A stretch of 59,533 nucleotides of DNA from CALREJ01 sp035547395 (lineage in GTDB: Bacteria > Patescibacteriota > Gracilibacteria > Peribacterales > Peribacteraceae): contig DASZVA010000017.1 of NCBI GenBank assembly GCA_035547395.1, positions 1 through 59,533 of the forward strand, given 5' to 3'. The position numbers and the translations under genes were made by a program. Shown one piece after another: positions 1-8,789 of the stretch (positions are counted from its first letter, which is position 1; each line of letters starts with the position of its first letter). Below the pieces are notes generated by a model. The model saw nothing but the letters and a program-made list of their open reading frames with translations. It made no database searches and was not told the origin of the DNA.

Positions 1-221
1 CCACCATGCGTCTTCATGTAGATTTTAAATGCAAGCGGCGACCGGATGAGTTGTTCCTTGTAGAGTTGATCCGCAATCTGCGACGTACCCGTTCCTTTTT
101 TGATGGTGACTGCCGTGCTGACCGTGCTCTGATCCACAGGCGACAGCGCACGTACGTACCAACGACTGGCTGCAACGACCAGAATGAGAAGAATAGCGAT
201 GGCAATGACGAGTTTTTTCAT
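1..221 (-). CDS. mltG: Endolytic transglycosylase MltG (YceG-like), N-terminal part only
   Basis: The minus strand from 221 reads a hydrophobic anchor (MKKLVIAIAILLILVVAAS) followed by a stretch matching the MltG N-terminal module: a KKGTGTSQIADQLYK segment, then LIRSPLAFKIYMKTHG. MltG cuts nascent peptidoglycan strands at the outer face of the membrane. The single N-terminal membrane segment and the 'force/threshold' module are typical of the family. The gene runs off the window, so the catalytic Glu is not visible. No Shine-Dalgarno site precedes the start. Assignment rests on about 73 residues; family membership is likely, the remainder is unseen. Confidence 0.8.
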   Translation of the reverse strand, partial: MKKLVIAIAILLILVVAASRWYVRALSPVDQSTVSTAVTIKKGTGTSQIADQLYKEQLIRSPLAFKIYMKTHG

Positions 222-238
222 GAGAAGATGATGTCAGT

Positions 239-311
239 TTGAGCGGAGTCGAGAACCCGACAAACAATGATATTCCAGACGTGTCGCCCTTCGTCGGGCA
301 CAGGGTGACAC
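239..311. repeat. Palindromic REP-like element between mltG and ybaB
   Basis: The intergenic stretch holds GAGCGGAGTCGAG (241-253) and then a hairpin with GTGTC/GACAC outer arms around a GCCC..GGGC-type core. The first motif recurs in reverse orientation near 11406-11454, where it is split by an inserted palindrome. It could also act as the ybaB transcript end. Confidence 0.5.
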
Positions 312-324
312 GTTTACTTCAGAA

Positions 325-618
325 TTATTCACCGCCCGTCGGCATGCCCATCTGTCCCATGATGCCCTGCATGCGCTCGGCGGCGACGATCTGCGCTTTC
401 TTGAGCGCGCGGTTGAGGGCGTCGACGAGAAGTCCCGGAATGCGTTCACGCTCGACAGCCTGATCGACTTCGATCGAGATCACTTCCTGTTCCGCGTTCA
501 CGACGACTTTGACTCCCGACGCCTCGGCCTCGACGTGCACGTTCTTGAGTTCTTTCTTGATGCGCTTGGCTTCCTGCTGCAAGCGGTACAGATCTTTCAT
601 TTGCGAGAAATTGGGCAT
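325..618 (-). CDS. ybaB: YbaB/EbfC family nucleoid-associated protein
   Basis: A 97-residue protein starting MPNFSQMKDLYRLQQEAKRI, the usual start of the YbaB/EbfC family: an N-terminal helix, a central beta layer (VEAEASGVKVVVNAEQEVISIEVD) and a C-terminal helical arm ending in Met/Gly-rich GIMGQMGMPTGG. The family forms tweezer-like dimers that bind DNA non-specifically. An upstream in-frame start at 663 would add 15 residues not found in the family, so the ATG at 618 is preferred. It lies 103 bp before mltG on the same strand. In many genomes ybaB sits with dnaX and recR; that context is absent here. Confidence 0.9.
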   Translation of the reverse strand: MPNFSQMKDLYRLQQEAKRIKKELKNVHVEAEASGVKVVVNAEQEVISIEVDQAVERERIPGLLVDALNRALKKAQIVAAERMQGIMGQMGMPTGGE

Positions 619-860
619 AAAAACGAGGGAATGAATGTCGACAACATCTTGCCATGACGACATTGTATTGTCATCAAAAGAAAACGGACATTCCGTATGC
701 GATTCCCGTTATTTTCATCCACTCATATAAGCATATATGAAAGTTCTTACGCTCATTCTCCAGCGAATGGGACAAAGTCAGATAATGGAGGACGCACACA
801 TCAGACCACAAAAAAACGACAGTCGACAACAGCCTCTCAACCTGCTTTGCTACCCGGCAT

Positions 861-1691
861 ATGTGGTTTCTGTTAGCGTTTTTCGCCGCGGTCATCTACA
901 CGGCGATGTGGGTCGCCATCCGGGCGAGTGCGAAGATTCCGGTGACAATCGTACAGATCGCCTATTCGATAAGCGGTCCGCTGCTGATGATCGGCTTTCA
1001 TCCGCCTCAAGCGGCGTGGAGCTCATCCGTCTGGTGGATGTTTCTGGGGTGGATGTTTCTGGTCAATCCCGTCTTTTCCTGGCTCTTCACGTATGCCGTG
1101 CAACGCACGGACCTCACGATCAGCAAGCCGCTCTCGAGTGTTTCCAGCGTGGTTGCGATGGCGACGGCTTGGGCTGCATTCGGGGAAAATCTGCCGGCGT
1201 TCGGCATCGCTGGAATCCTGATCGCTGCCGCCGGCATGTGGGCCCTCTATCACACGCGCGTGCATGCCTGGCGCACGTCGTATCCGTGGATTCTTCTGAT
1301 GTGCGTCGCCAGCTTCGGCGTCAACTCGGTGATCACGCACGAAACGCTGAAAATCTATCCCGATCCGTTCGTGCTCACGGGCATCGGATTTACCGGATCA
1401 CTGCCCTGGTGGATCGGCATCGCGCTCGCAAAACATGTGACATGGCGTCCGACGAAAGGATCCTTGTGGATGCTGCTCGTCATCACCGTCACGACAGCCG
1501 TGCAGGATGTGTCCACGACCGTCGCACTCGGCATGGCGCCCGCCGCCTACGTCGTCAGCATCAAGCGCCTGAGCATCCTCTTCACCTCGGTCATCGGCTA
1601 CGTCTACTTCAAAGAACGCGAACTCACGCTCACTCGGCTCATCGTCGCGACGTGCGTCGTGATCACGGGGGCGATTCTGCTTGTCGTATGA
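861..1691 (+). CDS. DMT/EamA-family membrane permease
   Basis: A 276-residue, very hydrophobic protein with about ten predicted membrane spans in two similar halves, the usual build of drug/metabolite (EamA) transporters. Visible hallmarks are a first-half segment with TISKPLSSVSSVV around residue 90 and a second-half segment with APAAYVVSIKRLSILFTSVIGYVYFKE, where conserved Pro, Lys and a terminal FKE match the EamA repeat. The substrate cannot be told. It stands alone between the oppositely oriented ybaB and the secretion ATPase. The start at 861 begins directly with a membrane helix; no Shine-Dalgarno site is present. Confidence 0.8.
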   Translation: MWFLLAFFAAVIYTAMWVAIRASAKIPVTIVQIAYSISGPLLMIGFHPPQAAWSSSVWWMFLGWMFLVNPVFSWLFTYAVQRTDLTISKPLSSVSSVVAMATAWAAFGENLPAFGIAGILIAAAGMWALYHTRVHAWRTSYPWILLMCVASFGVNSVITHETLKIYPDPFVLTGIGFTGSLPWWIGIALAKHVTWRPTKGSLWMLLVITVTTAVQDVSTTVALGMAPAAYVVSIKRLSILFTSVIGYVYFKERELTLTRLIVATCVVITGAILLVV

Positions 1692-1778
1692 TTACAAGGT
1701 GAAGCGTGTCATGGTGAGGACGCTCGAACCATAGACACGCGCAGTGCCGCTCGGAGCCTGTCCTGACCTGACGAAGGA

Positions 1779-1798
1779 AGTGTCCTCAGAGTGACACT
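1779..1798. terminator. Small hairpin between converging genes
   Basis: AGTGTC and GACACT form a 6-bp stem with an 8-nt loop in the 145-bp gap where the permease and the secretion ATPase converge. There is no strong T-run next to it, so termination is only plausible. Confidence 0.35.
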
Positions 1799-1836
1799 GC
1801 TTTGCATTTTACTTTTGGCCTTAAGGAATCTTCACT

Positions 1837-4443
1837 TCACCGGATGATTCCGATTCTATCTTCGATTTCTTGGTCCACAAAAATCTTCTTGCGGCCGTAT
1901 TTCATGCGGCTGTATTCCTTGATGAGTTCCGCGCGCTTCGGATTGCGATCGGATTCGTCCCAGATCGTGCCCATGCTGAACGGACGCGATGTCGTATTAT
2001 TGATGTTCAGCTTCGTGTAACAGTGGAAGTTCGGGATGTTGATGACATCCTGCTCAGAGAGCACCGGCGCCATTTCCTTGGCCATGTACTCGGCGTCTTC
2101 CGCACCGATCTTGAAGCTCATGATCGTACCAACGTTACCGAAGACGGCGTCGCGGACCTTCGTGTTCGCACCTTCGTAGGCGGACGTTTTGTCGGTCAGC
2201 TGCCCGATGTACTGGTGCGCCATGATGAGCGCGAGTTCATATTTGCGTGCTTCACTGAGGATCGTCGCGAACGCATCGGTGATGAAGTTCTGGAACTCGT
2301 CGACGTAGAGGTAGAAACGCTTGCGCTGTTCCTGCGGGATCGTCGCGCGCGAGAGCGCCGCCATGTTCACTTTGTTTACGAAGATGAGACCGAGCAGCTG
2401 CGCGTTCACGTCGCCGATCTTTCCCTTGCTCAGGTTCACGAGCAGAATTTTTCCGTCGTCCATTATTTGACGGATATCAAACGCGCTCTTCGGCTGGCCG
2501 ATGATATTGCGCATCGTGGTGTTCGTTATGAACGGTCCGAACTTCGCCGAGAAGTACGGAATCATTTCTTCCTTCTCACGGGCTCCCGTCTTCGCGAATT
2601 CGTGTTCCCAGAAGCTGCGCACCACGACGTTCTTGCACTTCGCGATCTTGTAGCGCTGGAATTCGTCGTCGACGAAGAGACGCGGCACGTCGATGAGCGT
2701 CGCGCCTTCGTCTTCGTCATCCATCAATGTGAGACATCCGTTTCGGAAATAGTGCTGGATGCGCGGTCCGAAAATTTCATTACCGAACAGCTTGATGAAG
2801 ATCTCCATCGCATCGAGCGACGCACGGTCTTTCTCTTCGTCCGTTTTCGCTTCAAGCAGATTGAGCCCCATCGGACGCTCGATGTCGCCGGGATCGAAGA
2901 GTACCACATCCTTCGCGCGCTCCTTCGGCACGTGCGCGAGCACGTCTTCGATCAGATCTCCGTGCGGATCGACGACGCAGAGCCCATCATTGTTCGCCAC
3001 GTCCTGGCGTGCCTGCCAGCTGAGAAGCGCGGATTTACCGGAGCCGGATTTACCGATGATGTACTGATGACGCGTGCGGTCTTTGCCCATGAACTTGATC
3101 GTCGTGTCGACGCCGCGATAGTGATTGATGCCGACGACAATGCCGTCCGACGGCGCGTTGGGCGGCGGCGGCAGCACCTTGTAGGCGATCCACTGGATGA
3201 TCGGGATTTTGTTGTAGCGGGAATCGGGGAAGTGATACAGGCCCGCAAGTTCTTTTTCGACGAGGAGAGACTCCTTGGTCAGATGTCCGTTGATGCGGTT
3301 CTTCCAGAGCCAGTGCATCACGGGCGCATTCCACGCGAGCGGCATGAAGTCCACCAGGAAACGGTGGTTCACGAACGAGTTTCCGTAGAGATGCTTAAAG
3401 ACGTTGAACGCCACCTGCATGCCATTGGTGACATCGAGCGCCTTGTCCCACGTTTTCGACGCGGCGAGTACGCGCACCGAACAGTGGAACCAGCTCATGC
3501 CGGCTTTTTCACCGATTTGTTTGTAGAGCTCTTCCTCCGGCTGCAGCATGCGCACGAACGAATCGCCGCTGGACGCACCCGGTGCATGCGTGCCGCCGGG
3601 ACCCTCGTCGCCGCCGGCGAGGAAACGAATGATCGGCGAGATAACCGGAATGTGGCCGACCCATCTCTCTTTCTTTCCTTTGAATCCGGCACTCGCAAAC
3701 TTGCGCGCGTGCTTGCCCCAGCGGTTGCTGAACGACGGACGCATGATCAGCTGAATGCATGCTGTGTCGTCGGGATCGAGTTTGCTGAGCACGTTGGAAA
3801 GATCATTCAACGGATCGTCCTGCATATGTTCATAACTGCGGATCGGATACATGTATTCTTTCTGCAGCGACATGTTGTAGCCGACGAGCTTCTGTCCGTC
3901 TTTCAAAATTTCCGGCGTCTTCTGCAGCACCACTTCCGCTTCGGGATAGAACGCGGTGATCTGCTTCTCGATGATTGACACGTACTTCGGCTGCGTCACG
4001 ACGTAGAACGTCAGCTCGCCTTTCTCCACGTACATCTCAAAGCTGATGACGATGTTGCGGAAGATCCAGTAATGCAGCGACTGCCAGAATGTCAGGCTGC
4101 GCACTTCCCAGATTGCGCGGTAGAGCTGCTCCATGACCGCGACTTTTTCCTTGAAATCTTTCTCGGTCCGCTTCTCCTGATCGACCTTGCTGTCGGATCT
4201 GGGAAGCAGAATCTTCATGCTCACTAGATGCTTCGCTTCAACGTATTCGGCAAAGAAACGCATCGCCTCCGTGACGATTTTCCACGACACATAGAGGCCG
4301 ATGATGAGCAACGCATGATTGACGGGATCGGCCATGAACCAGTTCCACATGCTCAGCCAGAGTGACGGCCGAAAAACGGTTCCCAGCACTGCAGCTGAGA
4401 TCCACACCACGGGCCAGAAGAGGTAACTGAGGAAGGCAATCAT
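1837..4443 (-). CDS. VirB4/TraD-type secretion ATPase with N-terminal membrane segments (paralogue 1)
   Basis: An 868-residue protein with two hydrophobic segments in the first 60 residues, a middle domain of about 350 residues, and a C-terminal RecA-like motor. Walker A is GKSGSGKSALL near residue 464, followed by VVDPHGDLIEDVL. Walker B is YLYVDEFQNF near 714, then LSEARKYELALIMAHQY. This matches the type IV secretion/conjugation coupling-type ATPases (VirD4/TraD/HerA-FtsK superfamily) widespread in CPR genomes. A paralogue with the same domain order lies at 37766. The pilin-like gene at 8412 fits a shared pilus or DNA/protein transfer apparatus. The role (type IV pilus-like, DNA uptake or secretion) is inferred. 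Confidence 0.85.
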   Translation of the reverse strand: MIAFLSYLFWPVVWISAAVLGTVFRPSLWLSMWNWFMADPVNHALLIIGLYVSWKIVTEAMRFFAEYVEAKHLVSMKILLPRSDSKVDQEKRTEKDFKEKVAVMEQLYRAIWEVRSLTFWQSLHYWIFRNIVISFEMYVEKGELTFYVVTQPKYVSIIEKQITAFYPEAEVVLQKTPEILKDGQKLVGYNMSLQKEYMYPIRSYEHMQDDPLNDLSNVLSKLDPDDTACIQLIMRPSFSNRWGKHARKFASAGFKGKKERWVGHIPVISPIIRFLAGGDEGPGGTHAPGASSGDSFVRMLQPEEELYKQIGEKAGMSWFHCSVRVLAASKTWDKALDVTNGMQVAFNVFKHLYGNSFVNHRFLVDFMPLAWNAPVMHWLWKNRINGHLTKESLLVEKELAGLYHFPDSRYNKIPIIQWIAYKVLPPPPNAPSDGIVVGINHYRGVDTTIKFMGKDRTRHQYIIGKSGSGKSALLSWQARQDVANNDGLCVVDPHGDLIEDVLAHVPKERAKDVVLFDPGDIERPMGLNLLEAKTDEEKDRASLDAMEIFIKLFGNEIFGPRIQHYFRNGCLTLMDDEDEGATLIDVPRLFVDDEFQRYKIAKCKNVVVRSFWEHEFAKTGAREKEEMIPYFSAKFGPFITNTTMRNIIGQPKSAFDIRQIMDDGKILLVNLSKGKIGDVNAQLLGLIFVNKVNMAALSRATIPQEQRKRFYLYVDEFQNFITDAFATILSEARKYELALIMAHQYIGQLTDKTSAYEGANTKVRDAVFGNVGTIMSFKIGAEDAEYMAKEMAPVLSEQDVINIPNFHCYTKLNINNTTSRPFSMGTIWDESDRNPKRAELIKEYSRMKYGRKKIFVDQEIEDRIGIIR

Positions 4444-4456
4444 GCGTCTGTATGTG

Positions 4457-4477
4457 TTTTGGGAGTATCACCCAAAA
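4457..4477 (-). promoter_or_regulatory. Leader hairpin before the secretion ATPase
   Basis: CCCAAAA and its complement TTTTGGG form a perfect 7-bp stem with a 7-nt loop, inside the roughly 35-nt leader predicted from the -10 box at 4485-4490. Most genes here seem to have almost no leader, so this one stands out. Confidence 0.4.
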
Positions 4478-4484
4478 TCTAGTC

Positions 4485-4493
4485 ATTATAGCA
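4485..4493 (-). promoter_or_regulatory. Extended -10 promoter element of the secretion ATPase
   Basis: Minus-strand TGCTATAAT followed by GACTAGATT. The same nine bases with TACTAGATT occur before prsW (23742-23750), so both genes share an extended -10 core and initiation region. Confidence 0.6.
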
Positions 4494-4551
4494 GAAAAAA
4501 GCCCTTTTGAGGAGGCGGAATACCTGCGTCAGAAGGGAGAGAATCGCCGGT

Positions 4552-5763
4552 TTATTCGCTCTGCGACGACGAGCTGCCGGATGACGGCGCCATGCTGGAC
4601 GAACTACTAGTTTGCTCCGACGACGAGTCCGCTTCGCTGACCGCGGAAGACGCGGAGGAATCGGAAGACGTCGCGCTCGACGCGGAACCTGAATCATTGA
4701 CGGAGGACGCGCCCGCTCCGCAATCCGCGACGTGCATCGTCATTGTCCGATAGTGTCCGTCCGCGGAACTGAGTTCGAATTCGTAGTCACCGACAATCGA
4801 CGGCTTGAAACTGTACGCGGTCTTGGGCTGCACCCAGTTCTGGATGCTGACTTTTGTTCCGTCGGGATACGTGATGTGCCGCACGACGAACCAGCGCGAC
4901 GACTGAATCGAGAGCGTGTCTCCCAGATGAAAGACGTGCGGAATGCCCGGCTTCAGTATGACGTTTTTCGTAATGACCTGCTGATACACAGCCGGTTCGA
5001 TGCAGTCGCCGACGAGCGTCGCGTCGCCCAAGCGCTGGAACGTCGCGTGAATCACTCCTTTGGATCGCGCCGCGATCGTTGTGAACGCGCCGAGACTCAA
5101 ATCCATGTCGCGACCTTTCACGTACGGTCCGCGATCGTTGATGCGCACGATCACGCTTTTTCCGTTGTCCACGTTCGTCACTTTCACGAGCGTGTTGTAG
5201 GGGAACGTGCGATGCGCGGCCGTCATCGCGTACATGTCGAACGTCTCTCCGAACGCGGTTCCCTGTCCGTTGAACTGCTCGCTGTACAAACTCACCTCAT
5301 GCACTTCGTTGACGAGATCGGCATCGAGCGTGCGCATCAAAAACATCAACTGATCACGCGTCACCGTGGGCATTGCGTTCGACGCATCCGGCAGAAGCGC
5401 GATCGGATATTTCAACAGAAATCCCGAGAGCGTTTGCGGCGTGATCTGATCGGGATCATCGACGTTGCGCGTCCTAAACAGCCAGACGAGCGCGTCGTCC
5501 AGCTTCAGCGGATCCTTCGGTTTAAACGCATCCGTATCATCCAGAATCCCGCGCGCCTTGCCATAGTCGATGATCTGTTCATCCGGATCGGACGAGGGCA
5601 CGTCGCTGAAAGAATCCCGCACGTTTTCTGCGGGGCGATGGAGGCTGTCCCATATCATCTGATATCCGTCCTCGCGACTGATGGGAGCGCTCTGTGCGGT
5701 GGTGGCTGCGACTGCGCTGAGCGGCACTGCAAAGACTGCAAGAAGCAGAATCAATCGGCGCAT
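4552..5763 (-). CDS. RlpA-like double-psi beta-barrel wall protein with SLH-like region and Ser-rich tail
   Basis: A 403-residue exported protein: a signal peptide (RRLILLLAVFAVPLSAVAA), an SLH-like segment (about 40-135: FSDVP..., ARGILDDTDAFKPKDPLKLDDAL), an RlpA-type double-psi beta-barrel (about 165-240: FGETFDMYAMTAAHRTFPYN, NDRGPYVKGRDMDLS), then a beta domain and a Ser/Ala tail of about 55 residues. RlpA proteins cleave denuded glycan strands. The barrel keeps the usual Asp of NDRGP and the His of AAHRTFPYNT. The Ser-rich tail resembles linkers in the surface proteins at 34220 and 57194. A CATTAT -10 box lies 8 bp before the ATG, suggesting a leaderless message. Confidence 0.8.
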   Translation of the reverse strand: MRRLILLLAVFAVPLSAVAATTAQSAPISREDGYQMIWDSLHRPAENVRDSFSDVPSSDPDEQIIDYGKARGILDDTDAFKPKDPLKLDDALVWLFRTRNVDDPDQITPQTLSGFLLKYPIALLPDASNAMPTVTRDQLMFLMRTLDADLVNEVHEVSLYSEQFNGQGTAFGETFDMYAMTAAHRTFPYNTLVKVTNVDNGKSVIVRINDRGPYVKGRDMDLSLGAFTTIAARSKGVIHATFQRLGDATLVGDCIEPAVYQQVITKNVILKPGIPHVFHLGDTLSIQSSRWFVVRHITYPDGTKVSIQNWVQPKTAYSFKPSIVGDYEFELSSADGHYRTMTMHVADCGAGASSVNDSGSASSATSSDSSASSAVSEADSSSEQTSSSSSMAPSSGSSSSQSE

Positions 5764-5811
5764 AGGTGTGGATAATGAAGGAGAAATGGATGCGGGTCAA
5801 CCGTTGAAACC

Positions 5812-5870
5812 GTTATTTGTTATTAGTTACTGGTTCGGAAGCAGTAAACCAATAACGATGAACCAATACC
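5812..5870. repeat. Inverted heptad array 'a' (GTTAYTN type)
   Basis: Left arm 5812-5835 is built of 7-nt units of the form GTTATTW/GTTACTG. Right arm 5847-5870 has complementary units (AACCAAT, AACGATG, AACCAAT). It lies between the 3D-domain gene (stop 5929) and the rlpA-like start, 58 bp from the nearest stop codon. Its heptamer resembles that of the array at 19275. Confidence 0.65.
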
Positions 5871-5928
5871 CAAAACAATCTGCGACAGCATCCGTACAAC
5901 ATTCAACATGATCGGCACCACGCCATGA

Positions 5929-7281
5929 TCACAACACTCCCCATCCCTTCGCGCGCACGAGCGCGTACATGCTTTGGATTTGCTCCGTGCGCATTTGATG
6001 CAGTGTCATCGGTCCGACGTTGCCGGCATTTCGGTCGGTCGCACTTGCGATGAGCCCGCGCTTGATCTGATACTGCGTCATACTGCTTTTCGTGAGCGGC
6101 CCGTACACGCCGTTGATTTTATCTGCAGGAAAAAAACCTTTGTCCGCCAAAAATTGCTGAATCGCGCGTACCGTTTCGCCGGTCTGTCCGACCACGAGAT
6201 AGGAATCAAGCAGGTCGCCGCGGGTGGCGAGCAGGTCGCTCACTTTTTTGTACGCAATGAATGTCTGGGCATGCGACGCGGTTTCGCGCACCTGCCAGTC
6301 GGTAATGAGCGCGCTTCGCGTGAGCGGACCGATGAGTCCGGCTCCGGGCGACGTTTTGTCTCCTACAAGTTTCTTGCTCTGCTGGTATTTTAGAATCGCA
6401 GAGAAGAGTGCATCGGAATAGACGCCGTCCGTGCGGCCTTTGTAGAAACCGAACCAACGCAGCAATCGCTGCGCGCCTTGAATGTCCACTTTCGGACTTT
6501 CCTTGTTGATGAAATGCACCGGCGCGGGCGCCTTCGCTTCGATGGCAGCAGCCAACAGATACGCGGCGGAGGTCGTCGTCAATTCCGTGCCGTTTTCGGT
6601 GAGACCGTAATCCGTATTAAAGGACGCGAGAGCCTGCTGCGTCGCGTCGCCGTACGTTCCCGTCGCGGTACCATGAAAGTACCCGAGCGTACGAAGAGTC
6701 TCCTGCAGCATCTGCACGCTGAGGCCGGTCTGCCCGCTTTTCGGATGCATGTCGAGCAGCCCCGCGTCCGCGACGAGGTACGGCTTCAGCGCGTTCACGG
6801 GCGACGGCAAAGACGTCATGTCGAATCGTTCCCGGGGCTGCGTTGTCCCCGGCGGATACACCGTACCGTGAATATGCTTCACGCCGAACGCGAGTGCGCG
6901 GGCGAGTCCTTCTTCGCCATAGCCGACCCAGACGTCGATGCGGTCTCCGTTGCCCTGCTGCTGAATCGCGCCGCCGCGATCATGCACGGTCATGACGCCA
7001 AGGCCGGGCAAATCAATGCGCGTGCCGAAGGCATAGCTCGGCGGGGCGGCAACCATTCCCGGATACACGACGGTGCCGTCGGCGCCGCGCGTGCCGCCGC
7101 CGTTCAAGACTTTGTCTGCCTGCTCGCTTCCTTTTATATAGCAGCACTGGTTCGCGACGGGAGAATAGTAGGCGGTCAGGATGAAATCCTGCTCATACGG
7201 CGCTGCTGTATTCTTCGCGACAGCGATCGACGGCGCGAGCATCGCGCACACGAGGATGAGTGATGTGATTTTTATGTGCAT
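5929..7281 (-). CDS. Exported 3D-domain protein with three peptidoglycan-binding repeats
   Basis: A 450-residue protein with a signal peptide (first ~22 residues), then a 3D domain: FILTAYYSPVANQCCY near 33, VHDRGGAIQQQGNGDRIDVWVG near 98, with the three Asp of the family visible. Three PG_binding_1-like repeats follow (about 185-240, 270-320 and 360-435; GYFHGTATGTYGDATQQAL, GFYKGRTDGVYSDALFSAIL, GFFPADKINGVYGPLTKSSM). 3D domains resemble the MltA lytic transglycosylase core, so a wall-cleaving role is likely. With the RlpA-like gene downstream and mltG it makes a wall-remodelling set. A CATAAT -10 box sits 7 bp before the ATG. Confidence 0.85.
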   Translation of the reverse strand: MHIKITSLILVCAMLAPSIAVAKNTAAPYEQDFILTAYYSPVANQCCYIKGSEQADKVLNGGGTRGADGTVVYPGMVAAPPSYAFGTRIDLPGLGVMTVHDRGGAIQQQGNGDRIDVWVGYGEEGLARALAFGVKHIHGTVYPPGTTQPRERFDMTSLPSPVNALKPYLVADAGLLDMHPKSGQTGLSVQMLQETLRTLGYFHGTATGTYGDATQQALASFNTDYGLTENGTELTTTSAAYLLAAAIEAKAPAPVHFINKESPKVDIQGAQRLLRWFGFYKGRTDGVYSDALFSAILKYQQSKKLVGDKTSPGAGLIGPLTRSALITDWQVRETASHAQTFIAYKKVSDLLATRGDLLDSYLVVGQTGETVRAIQQFLADKGFFPADKINGVYGPLTKSSMTQYQIKRGLIASATDRNAGNVGPMTLHQMRTEQIQSMYALVRAKGWGVL

Positions 7282-7362
7282 GTTTCCGATTATGATACCA
7301 CAAAATCGTTTCCGCCTCTCGCATAGACTGCTGACAATTAAGCTAAAAAGACGTCTCGTACA

Positions 7363-8355
7363 TCATTCGACGATCACCATGTCTTCCAGGCGAATGCCGA
7401 ATTTTCCGGGAAAATACACACCGGGTTCAATCGTGATCACTTCATGTTTCAGCAGTTTCTGATCCGCTGCACGTTCGGACAAGATCACGCCTTCGTGAAT
7501 ATCAAGCCCGACACCGTGGCCGAGTGCATGCGTGAAGGCGCCTTCCATGCCGTATTTTTTTAGGACGTCCCGCGCGATGCGGTCGAGCAGTTGCGTCGAG
7601 GCTCCTTTTTTCACCGCCTTCTTCGCCGCATTTTTTGCCTTCGTCACCGCTTTGATCGCCTTTGTAATGTGCGCTGAAACAGGACCCGTCAGATACACCT
7701 GGCTGCGGTCGCTGCAGTAGCCCCGATACTTGGCGCCGATGTCGATCTGCACGATGTCCCCTTTTTTCAGCTTCCTATTTCCCGGTTGATGATGCGGCCG
7801 GCTCGTGTTTGATCCGAATGCAACGATGGAGTCGAACGCCATAGCTTCAGCACCCAGTTCGTGCGCCCACTGTTCGATTTTCCAGGCGAGCTCGTCTTCG
7901 CGGATGCCCACACGGAGAGCGGCGGGAATGCGGCGCAGAAGTTCACGCGTGATGCGGTGCGCACGGTTGATCAGTCTTACTTCAACTTCATCTTTGGATC
8001 TGCGGAACTCCCCTACTGCGTCCGCTATATGAACAAATTTTGTGTTCTTGAATTGGGACTGGAGTCTGCGCAACCGGGCCACCGTGAGGTGTTCTTCCAT
8101 GTAACCGCATCGCGGAATTTTCTTCAACAGTTCCGGCAATGCGGATGCATTTTTGACGGTGACATCCTTGTATGCTTTGGCGGATGCCAACTCGCCGTAG
8201 CGGCTATCGACCAAAAAAACGTAGGCCGTCGGTGTGACCAGCAGTGTCCCGCTGCTGACCGAAACCCCGGTGAGATAGCGGACGTCCGTAAGATCCGTGA
8301 CAAGCAAGACGGGAACTTTGGCTTTTGCGAGGAGCTGACGTGGTTTTGGACGCAT
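7363..8355 (-). CDS. M24-family metallopeptidase (Xaa-Pro aminopeptidase/PepP-like)
   Basis: A 330-residue protein with an N-terminal creatinase-like domain (1-115) and a C-terminal pita-bread domain. Metal-ligand motifs are visible in order: VQIDIGAKYRGYCSDRSQ (two Asp), HALGHGVGLDIHEG (His), ITIEPGVY (Glu) and IRLEDMV (Glu). This is the pattern of Xaa-Pro aminopeptidases and prolidases, which remove N-terminal residues before proline. The protein stops five residues after the last Glu ligand, about 15-20 residues shorter than typical relatives, so the 3' end may be trimmed. It is divergent from the pilin-like gene, with 56 bp between the starts. Confidence 0.88.
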   Translation of the reverse strand: MRPKPRQLLAKAKVPVLLVTDLTDVRYLTGVSVSSGTLLVTPTAYVFLVDSRYGELASAKAYKDVTVKNASALPELLKKIPRCGYMEEHLTVARLRRLQSQFKNTKFVHIADAVGEFRRSKDEVEVRLINRAHRITRELLRRIPAALRVGIREDELAWKIEQWAHELGAEAMAFDSIVAFGSNTSRPHHQPGNRKLKKGDIVQIDIGAKYRGYCSDRSQVYLTGPVSAHITKAIKAVTKAKNAAKKAVKKGASTQLLDRIARDVLKKYGMEGAFTHALGHGVGLDIHEGVILSERAADQKLLKHEVITIEPGVYFPGKFGIRLEDMVIVE

Positions 8356-8397
8356 AGGGAGGCTGGAAACAGGGTAGCGTTACAAACGATTTTCTGC

Positions 8398-8403
8398 TAT
8401 TAT
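8398..8403 (+). promoter_or_regulatory. -10 box TATTAT of the pilin-like gene
   Basis: TGC-TATTAT ends 8 bp before the ATG at 8412. Transcription would start at or next to the start codon, so the message is probably leaderless. Confidence 0.5.
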
Positions 8404-8411
8404 AGAGAGAA

Positions 8412-8789
8412 ATGGCATCCACACATACATCACTCAAAACACGCATCGTCCTGGGCCTCCTCTCGGGCTTCGCGGCGATATCTCCGGGGCTCGCGCAAGT
8501 CTATAACGGCGGTGGTATTGGTCAGGGTATCAATGCAACCGGCGGCATCGCCGTTCCGCATACGGATCTGCGTACCGTGGTCATCAATATCATCCGCGTC
8601 ACGCTCTCCTATCTTGCACTCGCAGCCACCGTCATGATCATCGTGGCGGGTCTCTACCTCGTTTTGAGCCTGGGCAACGAATCAGCAAGAGACAAAGCCA
8701 AAAATATTATCGTGTATACCATTATCGGACTTGTTATTATCCTGTTCTCCGAACTTATCGTCAATCTTGTTCTGAAGATCCTGTCATGA
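8412..8789 (+). CDS. VirB2/TrbC-like pilin candidate
   Basis: A 125-residue protein with an N-terminal signal segment (about residues 10-30, ending in LAQ), a short Gly-rich region (YNGGGIGQGINATGG), and two membrane helices (about 57-85 and 98-122). Two closely spaced hydrophobic helices after a cleavable signal are the hallmark of VirB2/TrbC pilins. Such genes accompany VirB4-like ATPases in CPR genomes, and two of these ATPases are in this window. The stop codon overlaps the next start (ATGA), showing translational coupling. Function is inferred from topology and context, not from a conserved motif. Confidence 0.6.
   Translation: MASTHTSLKTRIVLGLLSGFAAISPGLAQVYNGGGIGQGINATGGIAVPHTDLRTVVINIIRVTLSYLALAATVMIIVAGLYLVLSLGNESARDKAKNIIVYTIIGLVIILFSELIVNLVLKILS

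Noticed and set aside
1870..3978. 702-codon plus-strand ORF
   Set aside because: Complement of the secretion ATPase, Arg/His/Asp-rich translation without any fold signal.
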